NCBI RefSeq assembly: GCF_014197615.1
Contig: NZ_JACIFY010000006.1
Location: 62,001-126,000 of the forward strand
DNA from: Rhizobium esperanzae
GTDB lineage: Bacteria; Pseudomonadota; Alphaproteobacteria; Rhizobiales; Rhizobiaceae
Length of the DNA stretch: 64,000 bases
Direction: 5' to 3'
Within the stretch, counting starts at the first letter, position 1. Each line of letters begins with the position of its first letter. The translations under genes were made by a program, and so were the position numbers. The notes under the pieces are model-generated. The model searched no databases. It was not told the DNA's origin and saw nothing but the letters and a program-made list of their open reading frames with translations. This document shows positions 36,157 to 44,835 of this stretch, one piece after another.

Positions 36157-37104
36157 ATGCTCCATTCCCCGATCGATCGCGTCGCCAGCGCCACTCCGCC
36201 TGCAATCGCGGCCCGGGTCAGAGGTCTGTCCGATCGCGCCATAGCCTGGCTCTTCGTAGCACCGTCGATCGTGTTGCTGCTCGCCATCAACATTTTTCCT
36301 CTGATCTGGACGATCAGGCTGAGTTTCACCAATTTCAGAGTGAACCGGCCCAACGCGCCGATCGAGTTCGTCGGCTTGCGGAACTACGTCAACATCCTGA
36401 CGGATAGCGATATCTGGCAGAGTATGCAGGCCACCGCGCACTTCCTGATATGGACCATTGTGCTGCAGGTGCTGATCGGCTTTTCGCTCGCCTATCTGAT
36501 CAACAAGAAGTTCCGCGGCAACGACCTTTGGACGACGATCATCGTGCTTCCGATGATGCTGAGCCCCGCCGTCGTCGGCAACTTCTGGACCTTTCTCTAC
36601 CAGCCGCAAATCGGCCTGTTCAACTACGTGGTCGGCTTCCTCACCGGGAACGATCCGTCCAGCTTCTCGATGATCGCCAGCACGTCGCTGGCGCCGTGGG
36701 CGATCGTCATCGTCGACACCTGGATGTGGACGCCCTTCGTGATGCTGATCTGCCTTGCCGGACTGCGCTCCATTCCGAACAGCATCTATGAGGCGGCCGA
36801 ATGCGACCGCGCCAGCAAATGGCGTCAGTTCTGGACCATTACCATCCCGATGGTGCTGCCCTTCCTGATGCTGGCCGTCCTCTTCCGCGGCATCGAGAAT
36901 TTCAAGATGTTCGACCTCGTCGTCCAGCTGACCGGCGGCGGCCCGGGATCGATCACCGAACTGACCTCGATCAACCTGAAGCGCGCCGCTTTCGAGCAAT
37001 GGCGAACCGGCTACGCATCCGCCTATGCCGTCATTCTTTTCGTCACCGTCTTCGGCCTTGCGTCGATCTACGTCAAAGCTCTGAACAAGGTGAAACAGAG
37101 ATGA
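36157..37104 (+). CDS. ABC transporter permease (CUT1, GlpP-like)
   Basis: A 315-residue inner membrane permease with six hydrophobic segments and the ATPase-contact EAA loop YEAAECDRASKWRQFWTITIPMVLP. The N-terminal ALFVAPS-like start (WLFVAPSIVLLLAINIFPLIW) is usual in MalF-type subunits. A 102-base spacer separates it from the binding protein gene. It overlaps the next permease start by four bases (ATGA). Together with the following genes it forms the heteromeric channel. Confidence 0.93.
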   Translation: MLHSPIDRVASATPPAIAARVRGLSDRAIAWLFVAPSIVLLLAINIFPLIWTIRLSFTNFRVNRPNAPIEFVGLRNYVNILTDSDIWQSMQATAHFLIWTIVLQVLIGFSLAYLINKKFRGNDLWTTIIVLPMMLSPAVVGNFWTFLYQPQIGLFNYVVGFLTGNDPSSFSMIASTSLAPWAIVIVDTWMWTPFVMLICLAGLRSIPNSIYEAAECDRASKWRQFWTITIPMVLPFLMLAVLFRGIENFKMFDLVVQLTGGGPGSITELTSINLKRAAFEQWRTGYASAYAVILFVTVFGLASIYVKALNKVKQR

Positions 37105-38042
37105 GCAGCTATTCCGTAACCGAACCCTCCGGGCGTCAGAAGTGGTTTGCCGGCATTCTGGTCGTCTTCTACGCCGTCGTCACCCTTCTTCCGCTGCTGT
37201 GGATCATCGGGACCGGCTTCAAATCGCCTGAGGACGCAATCGCCTATCCGCCTAAGATGGTGTTCCAGCCGACGGTCGAGGGATATGTGAACCTCTTCAC
37301 GACCCGGACCCGCGTGCCCGAGGATCAACTCAAGGCGCTCGGCGAACCGACGACCTGGTACGACAAACTTGTCCGCAAGGAGGGCGTTGTCATTACCGGC
37401 GCTTCGCGCTTTGCCGAGCGGTTCTACAATTCCGTCATCATCGGTTTTGGCTCGACCGTCCTGTGCATCACGCTCGGCACGGCGGCCGCCTATGCCTTCT
37501 CGCGCTTCAAAGTGCCGCTGAAGGACGACCTTCTCTTCTTCATTCTGTCGACGCGCATGATGCCGCCGATCGCCGTCGCCATCCCGATCTTCCTGATGTT
37601 CCGGTCGCTCGGCCTCAGCGACACGCATGCCGGCATGATCCTGCTCTATACCGCGGTCAACCTGTCCCTCTCGGTCTGGCTGCTCAAGGGCTTCATCGAC
37701 GAAATCCCGATCGAATACGAAGAGGCGGCACTGATCGACGGCTACACGCGCTTCCAGGCCTTCTACAAGGTCGTGCTGCCCCAGGCCGTCACCGGCATCG
37801 CGTCGACGGCGATCTTCTGCCTGATTTTCGCATGGAACGAATATGCCTTTGCCGTGCTGCTGACGTCGGGCAATGCCCAGACGGCGCCGCCGTTCATCCC
37901 GACCATCATCGGCGTCAGCGGCCAGGACTGGCCGGCCGTCGCCGCCGGTGCCACCATCTTCCTGGTGCCGGTCATGGTCTTCACAATCCTGCTTCGCAAA
38001 CATCTCCTGCGCGGCATTACCTTCGGAGCGGTCCGCAAATGA
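37101..38042 (+). CDS. ABC transporter permease (CUT1, GlpQ-like)
   Basis: A 313-residue MalG-type permease with six segments and EAA loop YEEAALIDGYTRFQAFYKVVLPQAVTGIAS. A ~60-residue insertion between the first two segments (NLFTTRTRVPEDQLKALGEPTTWYDKL...) is like that of polyol/glycerol permeases. Its ATG overlaps the stop of the previous permease gene, and its own stop overlaps the start of the next small gene by four bases, so translation is tightly coupled. Confidence 0.93.
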   Translation: MSSYSVTEPSGRQKWFAGILVVFYAVVTLLPLLWIIGTGFKSPEDAIAYPPKMVFQPTVEGYVNLFTTRTRVPEDQLKALGEPTTWYDKLVRKEGVVITGASRFAERFYNSVIIGFGSTVLCITLGTAAAYAFSRFKVPLKDDLLFFILSTRMMPPIAVAIPIFLMFRSLGLSDTHAGMILLYTAVNLSLSVWLLKGFIDEIPIEYEEAALIDGYTRFQAFYKVVLPQAVTGIASTAIFCLIFAWNEYAFAVLLTSGNAQTAPPFIPTIIGVSGQDWPAVAAGATIFLVPVMVFTILLRKHLLRGITFGAVRK

Positions 38043-38227
38043 CGACCTTTCTCAATCGCCTGTTCCGCCTGCGCCGCGACGCATGGGAAATGCTGGCATC
38101 GGTCCTGATCGCGCTCGGCGTCGTCATGCTGATGCAGCCCTTGTCGCTGTCGCTCTACTCCTATTCTTTCCTCGTGACGCTTGTGGGCACAGTGATGTTC
38201 ATCATCGTCAGCCATTTCCCGGAGTGA
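38039..38227 (+). CDS. 62-residue two-helix membrane protein of the ABC operon (GlpU-like position)
   Basis: MTTFLNRLFRLRRDAWEML begins with a basic amphipathic stretch. Two hydrophobic segments follow (ASVLIALGVVMLMQPLSLSL and YSFLVTLVGTVMFIIVSHFP). It overlaps the permease stop (ATGA) and ends 3 bases before the first ATPase gene, so it is a coupled part of the operon. The glycerol transporter operon of R. leguminosarum has a small hypothetical membrane gene (glpU) in its cluster, so a conserved accessory role is inferred. Function unknown. Confidence 0.8.
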   Translation: MTTFLNRLFRLRRDAWEMLASVLIALGVVMLMQPLSLSLYSYSFLVTLVGTVMFIIVSHFPE

Positions 38228-38230
38228 ACC

Positions 38231-39328
38231 ATGGCACAGATCCGAATTCAGAATGTGCGCAAGGATTTCGGGGCGTTCAACGCGGTGAAATCTTCCACCT
38301 TCACCGTCGAGGACGGCGAATTCTTCATGCTTCTCGGCCCGTCCGGATGCGGCAAGACGACGACGCTGCGGATGATGGCCGGCTTGGAGCTTCCGACCAG
38401 CGGCGAAATCTATATCGGTGGCGAAGAGGTCGGGATGAAGCGGGCGAGCGAGCGCGACATCGCCTTCGTCTTCCAGATGTTCGCTCTCTATCCGCACATG
38501 AACGTCCGCAAGAACATATCCTATCCCCTCGTCAGCCAGGGCATGAGGAAGGCTGAGGTCACAGCGCGTGTCGCGGAAGTGGCAAAGATCCTGAGGATCG
38601 AAAACATCCTCGACAAGCCGGTCGGCGGTCTCTCCGGCGGCGACCGGCAGCGCGTCGCGCTCGGTCGCGCCATCGTGCGCAATCCGAAGGCCTTCTTCAT
38701 GGACGAGCCGCTCGGCGCTCTCGACGCTGAGTTCCGCGAGCACATGGCCGAAGAACTGCGGGCCCTGCATGACCGCATGGGCGCCACGACCGTCTATGTG
38801 ACCCATGACCAGCTGGAAGCCATGCAGATGGGCGACAAGATCGTGGTGATGAACCATGGCGTCGTCGAACAATTCGGCAAGCCCCAGCAGATCTACGACT
38901 GGCCGGCGACGAAATTCGTCGCGAAGTTCATCGGCTCGCCGCCGATGAATTTCCTCGAATTCGAAGGCTCGATCGGCGCCGGCGGCGGCGAGGTCAGCCT
39001 CTCAGGACATGTGGTGAAGGTTCCGGTCTCCCGGGACGAACGCCTTGGCAAACTCGCCTTGGGGGTCAGACCCGAACATATCAGGTTCAGGGACGATTCA
39101 GCCTATCGCGGGCGGGTTATTGCCGTCGAATATCTCGGCACGACGCAGATCGTCACGATCGACACCGCCCACGGTGAGATCAAGGCCCGCACACCATCCA
39201 ACCAATCCGCATGTGTCGAGGAACTGATCGGCCTGGATTTCGATTCCAAAAACCTGACGATCTTTGACTCTGCGACCGGAAACGCGCTTGTTTCAGAGGC
39301 CAACGAAGGAGTGTTGCGCCGTGGCTGA
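38231..39328 (+). CDS. ABC transporter ATP-binding protein (CUT1, GlpS-like)
   Basis: A 365-residue ATPase. Walker A LLGPSGCGKTTTLRM, signature LSGGDRQRVALGRA (Asp in place of the usual Gln after the GG), Walker B KAFFMDEPLGALD, and switch His in VYVTHDQLEA. The C-terminal TOBE-type domain follows from about residue 240 (GSPPMNFLEFEG). The two ATPase genes differ, pointing to a heterodimer as in the GlpST pair of the rhizobial glycerol transporter. The next ATPase gene starts at 39321, overlapping by 8 bases. Confidence 0.94.
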   Translation: MAQIRIQNVRKDFGAFNAVKSSTFTVEDGEFFMLLGPSGCGKTTTLRMMAGLELPTSGEIYIGGEEVGMKRASERDIAFVFQMFALYPHMNVRKNISYPLVSQGMRKAEVTARVAEVAKILRIENILDKPVGGLSGGDRQRVALGRAIVRNPKAFFMDEPLGALDAEFREHMAEELRALHDRMGATTVYVTHDQLEAMQMGDKIVVMNHGVVEQFGKPQQIYDWPATKFVAKFIGSPPMNFLEFEGSIGAGGGEVSLSGHVVKVPVSRDERLGKLALGVRPEHIRFRDDSAYRGRVIAVEYLGTTQIVTIDTAHGEIKARTPSNQSACVEELIGLDFDSKNLTIFDSATGNALVSEANEGVLRRG

Positions 39329-40316
39329 AGTCATCCTGAAAAACATCACCAAATCCTTTGCCGGCCACCGCGCTCTCGACGACGTCTCGATGATCGTCCC
39401 TGACGGCTCGTTCGTCGTCCTCCTCGGACCGACGGGTGCGGGCAAAACGACGACGTTGCGCATGGTGTCGGGTCTCGACAACCCCGATGTCGGCGAAATC
39501 ATGATCGGCGGACGGTCCATGCGCGGCCTGACGCCCGCGCAACGCAACGTCGCCATGGTGTTCCAGCAATATTCGCTCTATCCGCATCTGTCCGTGCGTC
39601 AAAATCTGGAATTTCCCCTGAAATCGCCGTTGCTGAAGACGCCGCAGCGCGTGATCGATGAGAAGGTGAACGCAATCGCGGAAATCCTCCAGATCTCGCA
39701 CAAGCTCGACAACAAGGCGACCGCACTATCGGGCGGAGAAATGCAACGTGTGTCGATCGGGCGCGCACTGGTCAGAAATCCACAGATCTATCTGATGGAT
39801 GAGCCGCTGAGCTCACTCGATGCCAAGCTTCGCGCCGATCTACGGATCGAGCTGAAAAACATCCAGGCCAAATCCGGCGCGACGCTGCTCTATGTCACCC
39901 ACGACCAGGTGGAGGCGATGACGATGGCAACCCATGTCGGCGTTCTCCATGAGGGCAAGCTCGTCCAATTCGGCTCGCCGCGAGAGATCTACGAACATCC
40001 GGTCAGCATCTACGCCGCAACGCGTCTCGGCCAGCCCCGCATCAATGTCGTTCCCGCCGAGATCTTCCCAGGCGCGCCGGCGAAGGCCAAATCGATCGGC
40101 CTGCGGCCCGAGCATATCGATCAGGGCGACGGTCAGGATGCGACGGTTACGCGCGTCGAACATCTCGGCGACCAGACGCGCCTGCACCTCACGTTCAAGA
40201 CACATAATCTGATTACCGTCACCGATGCTCATACCGAGCTCAAGGGCGGAGAAACCATCAAGATCCAGCCGAACAAGCCGCTCTATTTCGACGCGGCCGG
40301 CATGCGCTTAGTTTAA
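39321..40316 (+). CDS. ABC transporter ATP-binding protein (CUT1, GlpT-like)
   Basis: A 331-residue ATPase: Walker A LLGPTGAGKTTTLRMVSG, signature LSGGEMQRVSIGRA, Walker B IYLMDEPLSSLDAK, switch LLYVTHDQVEAMT, then a TOBE domain with GLRPEHID. The start is GTG at 39321 (VAEVILKNITKSF), with AACGAAGGA before it. The alternative upstream codons lie inside the preceding ATPase gene. Second ATPase of the heterodimer. It is followed 11 bases later by the DhaKL gene. Confidence 0.93.
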   Translation: MAEVILKNITKSFAGHRALDDVSMIVPDGSFVVLLGPTGAGKTTTLRMVSGLDNPDVGEIMIGGRSMRGLTPAQRNVAMVFQQYSLYPHLSVRQNLEFPLKSPLLKTPQRVIDEKVNAIAEILQISHKLDNKATALSGGEMQRVSIGRALVRNPQIYLMDEPLSSLDAKLRADLRIELKNIQAKSGATLLYVTHDQVEAMTMATHVGVLHEGKLVQFGSPREIYEHPVSIYAATRLGQPRINVVPAEIFPGAPAKAKSIGLRPEHIDQGDGQDATVTRVEHLGDQTRLHLTFKTHNLITVTDAHTELKGGETIKIQPNKPLYFDAAGMRLV

Positions 40317-40327
40317 GGGAGGCGAGA

Positions 40328-42007
40328 ATGTCACAGTTCCTCAACAGTAGGGAAAACGCGGTCACCGAAGCAATCGACGGTCTTCTGGCCGCATCCGGCG
40401 GTACGCTCAGCCGTCTCGACGGATATCCGCATATTCGCGTCGTCGTCCGTTCGGACTGGGACAGGAGCAAGGTTGCGATCGTCTCCGGCGGCGGCTCGGG
40501 CCATGAGCCGGCGCATGCCGGTTTCGTCGGCAAGGGAATGCTGACCGCAGCCGTCTGCGGCGACGTCTTTGCCTCCCCGAGCGTGGACGCGATCCTTGCC
40601 GGCATCCTGGCCGTCACCGGACCGGCCGGCTGCCTGCTGATCGTCAAGAACTATACCGGCGACCGTCTCAATTTCGGTCTCGCCGCCGAACGCGCACGCG
40701 CCTTTGGCCTGAACGTCAGCATGGTCATCGTGGACGACGACATCGCGTTGCCGGATCTCCCGCAGTCCCGCGGCGTGGCGGGAACCCTGTTCGTTCACAA
40801 GATCGCGGGTGCGCTCGCCGAGAGCGGCGCCGATCTCGAGGCGGTGACCAAAGCCGCCCGCCGGGTGATCGAAAACACCAGCTCGATCGGCATGTCGCTC
40901 GATACGTGCACGGTGCCGGGCTCTCCGAAGGAGAACCGAATTCCGGACGGTCACGCCGAGCTTGGGCTCGGCATTCACGGTGAAGCCGGTGTCGAACAGG
41001 TCGAATATTCAGGTGCGAAGGGCGCGGTCGCCGCGATGGTCGAGCGTCTTGCGCCATCGATAGACGACAGATCTCACGTCGTCCTGGTGAACAACCTCGG
41101 CGGCACCTCGGTCCTGGAAATGTCGGTCATCGTTCACGAACTTCTCCAATCCGCCATCGCGGGCAGGATTTCGCACATCGTCGGACCGGCGCCGATGATG
41201 ACCTCGCTCGACATGCAGGGATTTTCGATCTCGGTCTTCCCGGCCGGCAAGGCAGAACTGGAGCTTCTTTCCAAGCCCGTTGAACTTGCCGCCTGGCCGG
41301 GCGTGACCGCCGTCAAACCCGTTGCGGTGCTTTCGCTGCCGGATGGACTGACGCCGATCGCCCCGATTGCATCAAGGCACGAACCCACCCGTCAGTTCCT
41401 GACGGATTGCTGCACCCTTCTCATCGGCGCCGAGAAGGATTTGAATGCACTCGACGCGAAGTCAGGCGACGGCGACACCGGTTCGACCTTGGCCGGTGCC
41501 GCCCGCGCGCTCATCGAAGCGCTCGATCGTCTTCCCCTTTCCGATCACACCCAGCTCTTCCGGGCCATGGGGCAGGAACTCAGCCAGACCATGGGCGGCT
41601 CCTCGGGTGTGCTTCTCGCGATCTTCTTTGCCGCGGCCGGCGACGGCGCATCGAGCGGGCTGAACATTCGCGAAGCCCTGAAGGCGGGCCTCTCCCGAAT
41701 GCAGGAGATCGGCGGCGCGCGCCTGGGCGATCGAACGATGGTCGATGCTCTCTCGCCGGCCCTGGATGCGCTCGACGTGGGATTTGCCGCGGCTGCGGAA
41801 GCGGCGCGCGCCGGCGCGGACCTCACTGCGACGCTCGTCCATGCCAAGGCCGGGCGCGCCGCCTATATCAACGCCAAGCAGCTCGAAGGCCATACCGATC
41901 CCGGCGCGGAAGCGGTCGCCCGGCTCTTCGAATACCTGGCTCTCCGCCCCGATGACGCCGGGCAGCGCCCGGATGGTCAGGCGACCGGCAGGCGCGTCAC
42001 GGGCTGA
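40328..42007 (+). CDS. dihydroxyacetone kinase family protein, DhaK-DhaL fusion
   Basis: A 559-residue single-chain ATP-dependent kinase as in Citrobacter DhaK. Residues 1-330 are the DhaK domain: GGGSGHEPAHAGFVGKGML near 53-72, and the His217 (LGLGIHGEAGVEQVEY) that binds the carbonyl substrate as a hemiaminal. Residues about 355-555 are the DhaL ATP domain with its Mg-binding aspartates in ALDAKSGDGDTGSTLA and MGGSSGVL. The usual substrates are dihydroxyacetone or related ketoses such as erythrulose. Next to a polyol-type importer it probably phosphorylates the imported product. GGGAGGCGAG precedes ATG 40328. A 41-codon frame follows at once. Confidence 0.95.
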   Translation: MSQFLNSRENAVTEAIDGLLAASGGTLSRLDGYPHIRVVVRSDWDRSKVAIVSGGGSGHEPAHAGFVGKGMLTAAVCGDVFASPSVDAILAGILAVTGPAGCLLIVKNYTGDRLNFGLAAERARAFGLNVSMVIVDDDIALPDLPQSRGVAGTLFVHKIAGALAESGADLEAVTKAARRVIENTSSIGMSLDTCTVPGSPKENRIPDGHAELGLGIHGEAGVEQVEYSGAKGAVAAMVERLAPSIDDRSHVVLVNNLGGTSVLEMSVIVHELLQSAIAGRISHIVGPAPMMTSLDMQGFSISVFPAGKAELELLSKPVELAAWPGVTAVKPVAVLSLPDGLTPIAPIASRHEPTRQFLTDCCTLLIGAEKDLNALDAKSGDGDTGSTLAGAARALIEALDRLPLSDHTQLFRAMGQELSQTMGGSSGVLLAIFFAAAGDGASSGLNIREALKAGLSRMQEIGGARLGDRTMVDALSPALDALDVGFAAAAEAARAGADLTATLVHAKAGRAAYINAKQLEGHTDPGAEAVARLFEYLALRPDDAGQRPDGQATGRRVTG

Positions 42008-42133
42008 ATGTCGGCAATCGAGACCATGGCGAAGGTCTGCAGCGACCGCTACGAACAGTTCGGCGCCACAGGACATGCCTTCGCCATCAAGCCGTTGCCG
42101 CTTGTCGAAATGGCAAAGCGTTGCCGGTGCTAA
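42008..42133 (+). CDS. 41-residue open frame after dhaKL, probable gene remnant
   Basis: ATG 42008 overlaps nothing but follows the kinase stop directly (TGAATG), and the frame MSAIETMAKVCSDRYEQFGATGHAFAIKPLPLVEMAKRC ends at TAA 42133. Codon use is like real genes and the text reads like part of a folded protein, not random. It may be the surviving fusion of the ends of a deleted downstream sugar-metabolism gene. It also overlaps the stop of the convergent SDR gene. No family recognised. Confidence 0.4.
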   Translation: MSAIETMAKVCSDRYEQFGATGHAFAIKPLPLVEMAKRCRC

Positions 42134-43152
42134 CCAGGGGAAACCGGCGAATGCGCAATGAAAACAGCCGCGGTGTCGCGATGCGCTGCAGGCAGGCAGC
42201 CGAGAGCGACGAGTGAGGCTCTCACCGCCTCGTCGATCGGCGTGCGCGGCTCCTTGCCGAGTTCGGCCACAAGCTTGGCGTTGCTCATCCTGAGCGGCAC
42301 CTTCCAGAGATAACGCATCTCCTTGATCTCCCGCATCAAGGGAATGAAGGGCGCGGCGAGCGGTACGATCCACCAGGGAAAACGACCGATCTTTGCCTTA
42401 CCGCCGGCAACGCGCTTGATCGCTTCCGCCATCTGCATGCCGTCCGCATCCCAGAAGCCATCCATATGATAGACTGCAAAGAGCGGCAGCCGATCGGCCC
42501 GCTCGATGAGCTGGACGACAGTTTCCGCCATATCCGGCAGATAGGTCCACTGATGGCCGACGCCGCGCCGCCCCGGATTCCTGATCGTGCCGACCGGCTT
42601 GCCCGGCGTGACAAGACCCGACGAAAACCAGCTGTTACCGGTTGCGCCCGGACCGAAGAAATCCCCGGCCCTGACAATGATGGCGCCGGTCCCGGATTGC
42701 GATGCCACCTTCAGCCGCTCCTCCATCTCGACGCGGATCGCACCCTTCCTGGTCAGCGGACGCTGCGGGCTTTCCTCGGTCGGCGCCGGCAGGGCAGCGG
42801 GACCGAAATTATAGACATTGCCCGGCAGCACGATACGCGCACCGACAGTGCGGGCAGCAGCGATCGTATTGTCGAGCATCGGCAGCACCAGCCTTTCCCA
42901 GTCGCGGTAACCGGGCGGATTGACGGCGTGAACGATCAGGCCGACCCTATCTGCGGCCCTCAGCACGTCGCCGGCATTCATCGCATCACCCTGCACCCAT
43001 TCGAAAGCCGGCTCGCTGCTCGATGCCTTGGCGGCATCACGGTTGAGCGCGCGGATATGCCAGCCGCGCGCCGAGAGCCTGCGCGCGACGGCGCCGCCGA
43101 TACCGCCTGTCGCACCAAGCACCAGTGCCGTCATCTTCGTGTCTCTGCTCAT
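42130..43152 (-). CDS. NAD(P)-binding SDR/epimerase family oxidoreductase
   Basis: A 340-residue extended SDR-like protein. The N-terminal nucleotide site is ALVLGATGGIGGAVARRLSARGWHIRALNRD, followed by VQGDAMNAGDVLRA and VIHAVNPPG. The C-terminal half resembles NAD-dependent epimerase/dehydratases acting on nucleotide sugars or flavonoid-like compounds. The active-site YxxxK is not obvious (RKGAIRVEMEE), so catalytic activity is uncertain. I chose ATG 43152, which is nine bases after AAGGAG; an ATG at 43161 is too near. It is divergent from a LysR gene that probably regulates it. Confidence 0.85.
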   Translation of the reverse strand: MSRDTKMTALVLGATGGIGGAVARRLSARGWHIRALNRDAAKASSSEPAFEWVQGDAMNAGDVLRAADRVGLIVHAVNPPGYRDWERLVLPMLDNTIAAARTVGARIVLPGNVYNFGPAALPAPTEESPQRPLTRKGAIRVEMEERLKVASQSGTGAIIVRAGDFFGPGATGNSWFSSGLVTPGKPVGTIRNPGRRGVGHQWTYLPDMAETVVQLIERADRLPLFAVYHMDGFWDADGMQMAEAIKRVAGGKAKIGRFPWWIVPLAAPFIPLMREIKEMRYLWKVPLRMSNAKLVAELGKEPRTPIDEAVRASLVALGCLPAAHRDTAAVFIAHSPVSPG

Positions 43153-43246
43153 GACAATCATCTCCTTCGATCGGATGAGATGAGTATGTCCTGGGAAAGT
43201 GATAAACAAAATTGACGAAATAAGTGCATCTGCTATACAAAAATAT

Positions 43247-44149
43247 ATGAGCACTGAACCGAACTGGGATTTCTACCGCAGTTTTCTAACCGTGCTCCAG
43301 CACGGGTCGCTTTCGGCCGCTGCCCGCGAATTGGGGTTGACCCAGCCGACGATCGGTCGCCATGTCGATGCCCTGGAACTGGCGATCGGCGCCGAACTCT
43401 TCATCCGATCGCCGAATGGCCTGTTGCCGACCGACGCCGCGCTGGCATTGAAGCCCTATGCCGAGACGCTGGCGGCAACCGCCGCAGCCCTTTTGCGCAC
43501 CGCATCCGGCCAGCGTCAGCACGTGGCGGGAACCGTCAGGGTCAGCGCCAGCGAGGTCATCGCCGTCGAAGTACTGCCTCGGATTTTCGGACCGTTGCAG
43601 GAGACCCATCCCGAACTCCAGATCGAGCTCTCGGCATCGGATACGATCGAGGATCTGGTGAACCGGGAGGCCGATATCGCCGTGCGCATGGCCGAGCCAC
43701 AGCAGGATGCGCTCGTCGTGCGCCGCATCGGCGATATTCCCCTCGGCTTTCATGCCCACCGCCGCTATCTCGAACGGCACGGCATCCCGGAAACCATCGC
43801 AGATCTCGCAAACCACCGGCTGATCGGCTTCGATCGGCAAACGGCCTACGTCCGCATGGTGATGAAACGCTATCCGGTACCGGAGGGCATCAAATTCTCC
43901 TACAGAACCGACAGCAATCTTGCCCAGCTTTCGGCGATCCGCGCCGGCGTCGGCATCGGCATCTGCCAGACCGGGCTCGCCCGGGAAAATCCCGACCTGG
44001 TTCACATCCTGCCCGACGCGTTCGAGATCCCGCTCGGCACATGGGTGGTCATGCATGAGAGCCTGAAGACTTCGCCGCGCTGCCGCGCCACCTTCGACGC
44101 GCTGGTCGGAGGGCTGCAAGACTATCATCGATCTTCGATCGGCACATGA
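43247..44149 (+). CDS. LysR family transcriptional regulator
   Basis: A 300-residue LysR protein with the N-terminal helix-turn-helix WDFYRSFLTVLQHGSLSAAARELGLTQPTIGRHVDALE and an effector domain containing VSASEVIAVEVLPRIFGPLQETHPELQIELSAS. Start ATG 43247 (MSTEPNWDFYRSF). It is divergent to the SDR gene, with 94 bases between starts, the classic layout for a LysR regulator and its target. The ligand is unknown. Confidence 0.92.
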   Translation: MSTEPNWDFYRSFLTVLQHGSLSAAARELGLTQPTIGRHVDALELAIGAELFIRSPNGLLPTDAALALKPYAETLAATAAALLRTASGQRQHVAGTVRVSASEVIAVEVLPRIFGPLQETHPELQIELSASDTIEDLVNREADIAVRMAEPQQDALVVRRIGDIPLGFHAHRRYLERHGIPETIADLANHRLIGFDRQTAYVRMVMKRYPVPEGIKFSYRTDSNLAQLSAIRAGVGIGICQTGLARENPDLVHILPDAFEIPLGTWVVMHESLKTSPRCRATFDALVGGLQDYHRSSIGT

Positions 44150-44324
44150 CCCGGCATCCGGCTCGACCGGTGACGGAACCTATCGAAGGAGGTGGATTTT
44201 CCGGAATTGTGCCATCACGCATCCGCAGGCGGCGGCTGATTATGCCGCGCTCAAATGAAGGCTGGCAGCCGGATTGGGGATGAATGGCGATCGTCGCGCG
44301 AGCGTCGATGGGCGATAGGTCGCA

Positions 44325-44606
44325 TCAAATGCGTTGCGAGGCCTCGGCCGCGCGGCCCTTCCACTGGCCGTCCACCACCTCGGTTTCCGGCCGATCGCCG
44401 CCCTCGGCATATTCCTCATGCCACTTGCCGTTCTCGTCCTGCCAACTGATCTCGGCGGAATCGCCGCCGACCTGCTGTTCGTCCGCGACGATGCGCGCAG
44501 CTTCGAGCGCCTCGGCATGGGTCGGGAATGCCTCGGAATAGACGCCTCCGAGCCTGTAGGCCCACCCGCCGTCATGCGGCACGACTTCGTAGACCACCTT
44601 GATCAT
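44325..44606 (-). CDS. DUF2188 family protein
   Basis: A 93-residue soluble protein: VVYEVVPHDGGWAYRLGGVYSEAFPTHAEALEAARIVADEQQ is the DUF2188 pattern (a small beta-alpha-beta domain found singly in rhizobia), followed by an acidic, Glu/Asp-rich tail. No function is known for the family. The ATG at 44604-44606 is preceded by GATGAGGAGACGG. It stands alone between the LysR gene and the antiporter. Confidence 0.8.
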   Translation of the reverse strand: MIKVVYEVVPHDGGWAYRLGGVYSEAFPTHAEALEAARIVADEQQVGGDSAEISWQDENGKWHEEYAEGGDRPETEVVDGQWKGRAAEASQRI

Positions 44607-44835
44607 GCATCCGTCTCCTCATCTTTATTGCGCACTCGCACGCTTCCGGACAGGATCCGGATCATCGCGGCCGCTTGACGAGAATTCGAGGACGCCGCGA
44701 TCTGCTTTCCGGCCCCGATGACATTCAGTATTCCATTAAACGCCGAAGACTGCAAATGGGACTGAATGGAGGCTTGCTTGATATGCGAAATCAGTGGCTT
44801 AGATAAAACGCATGAATCGGCACGGGAGCTGAGCC

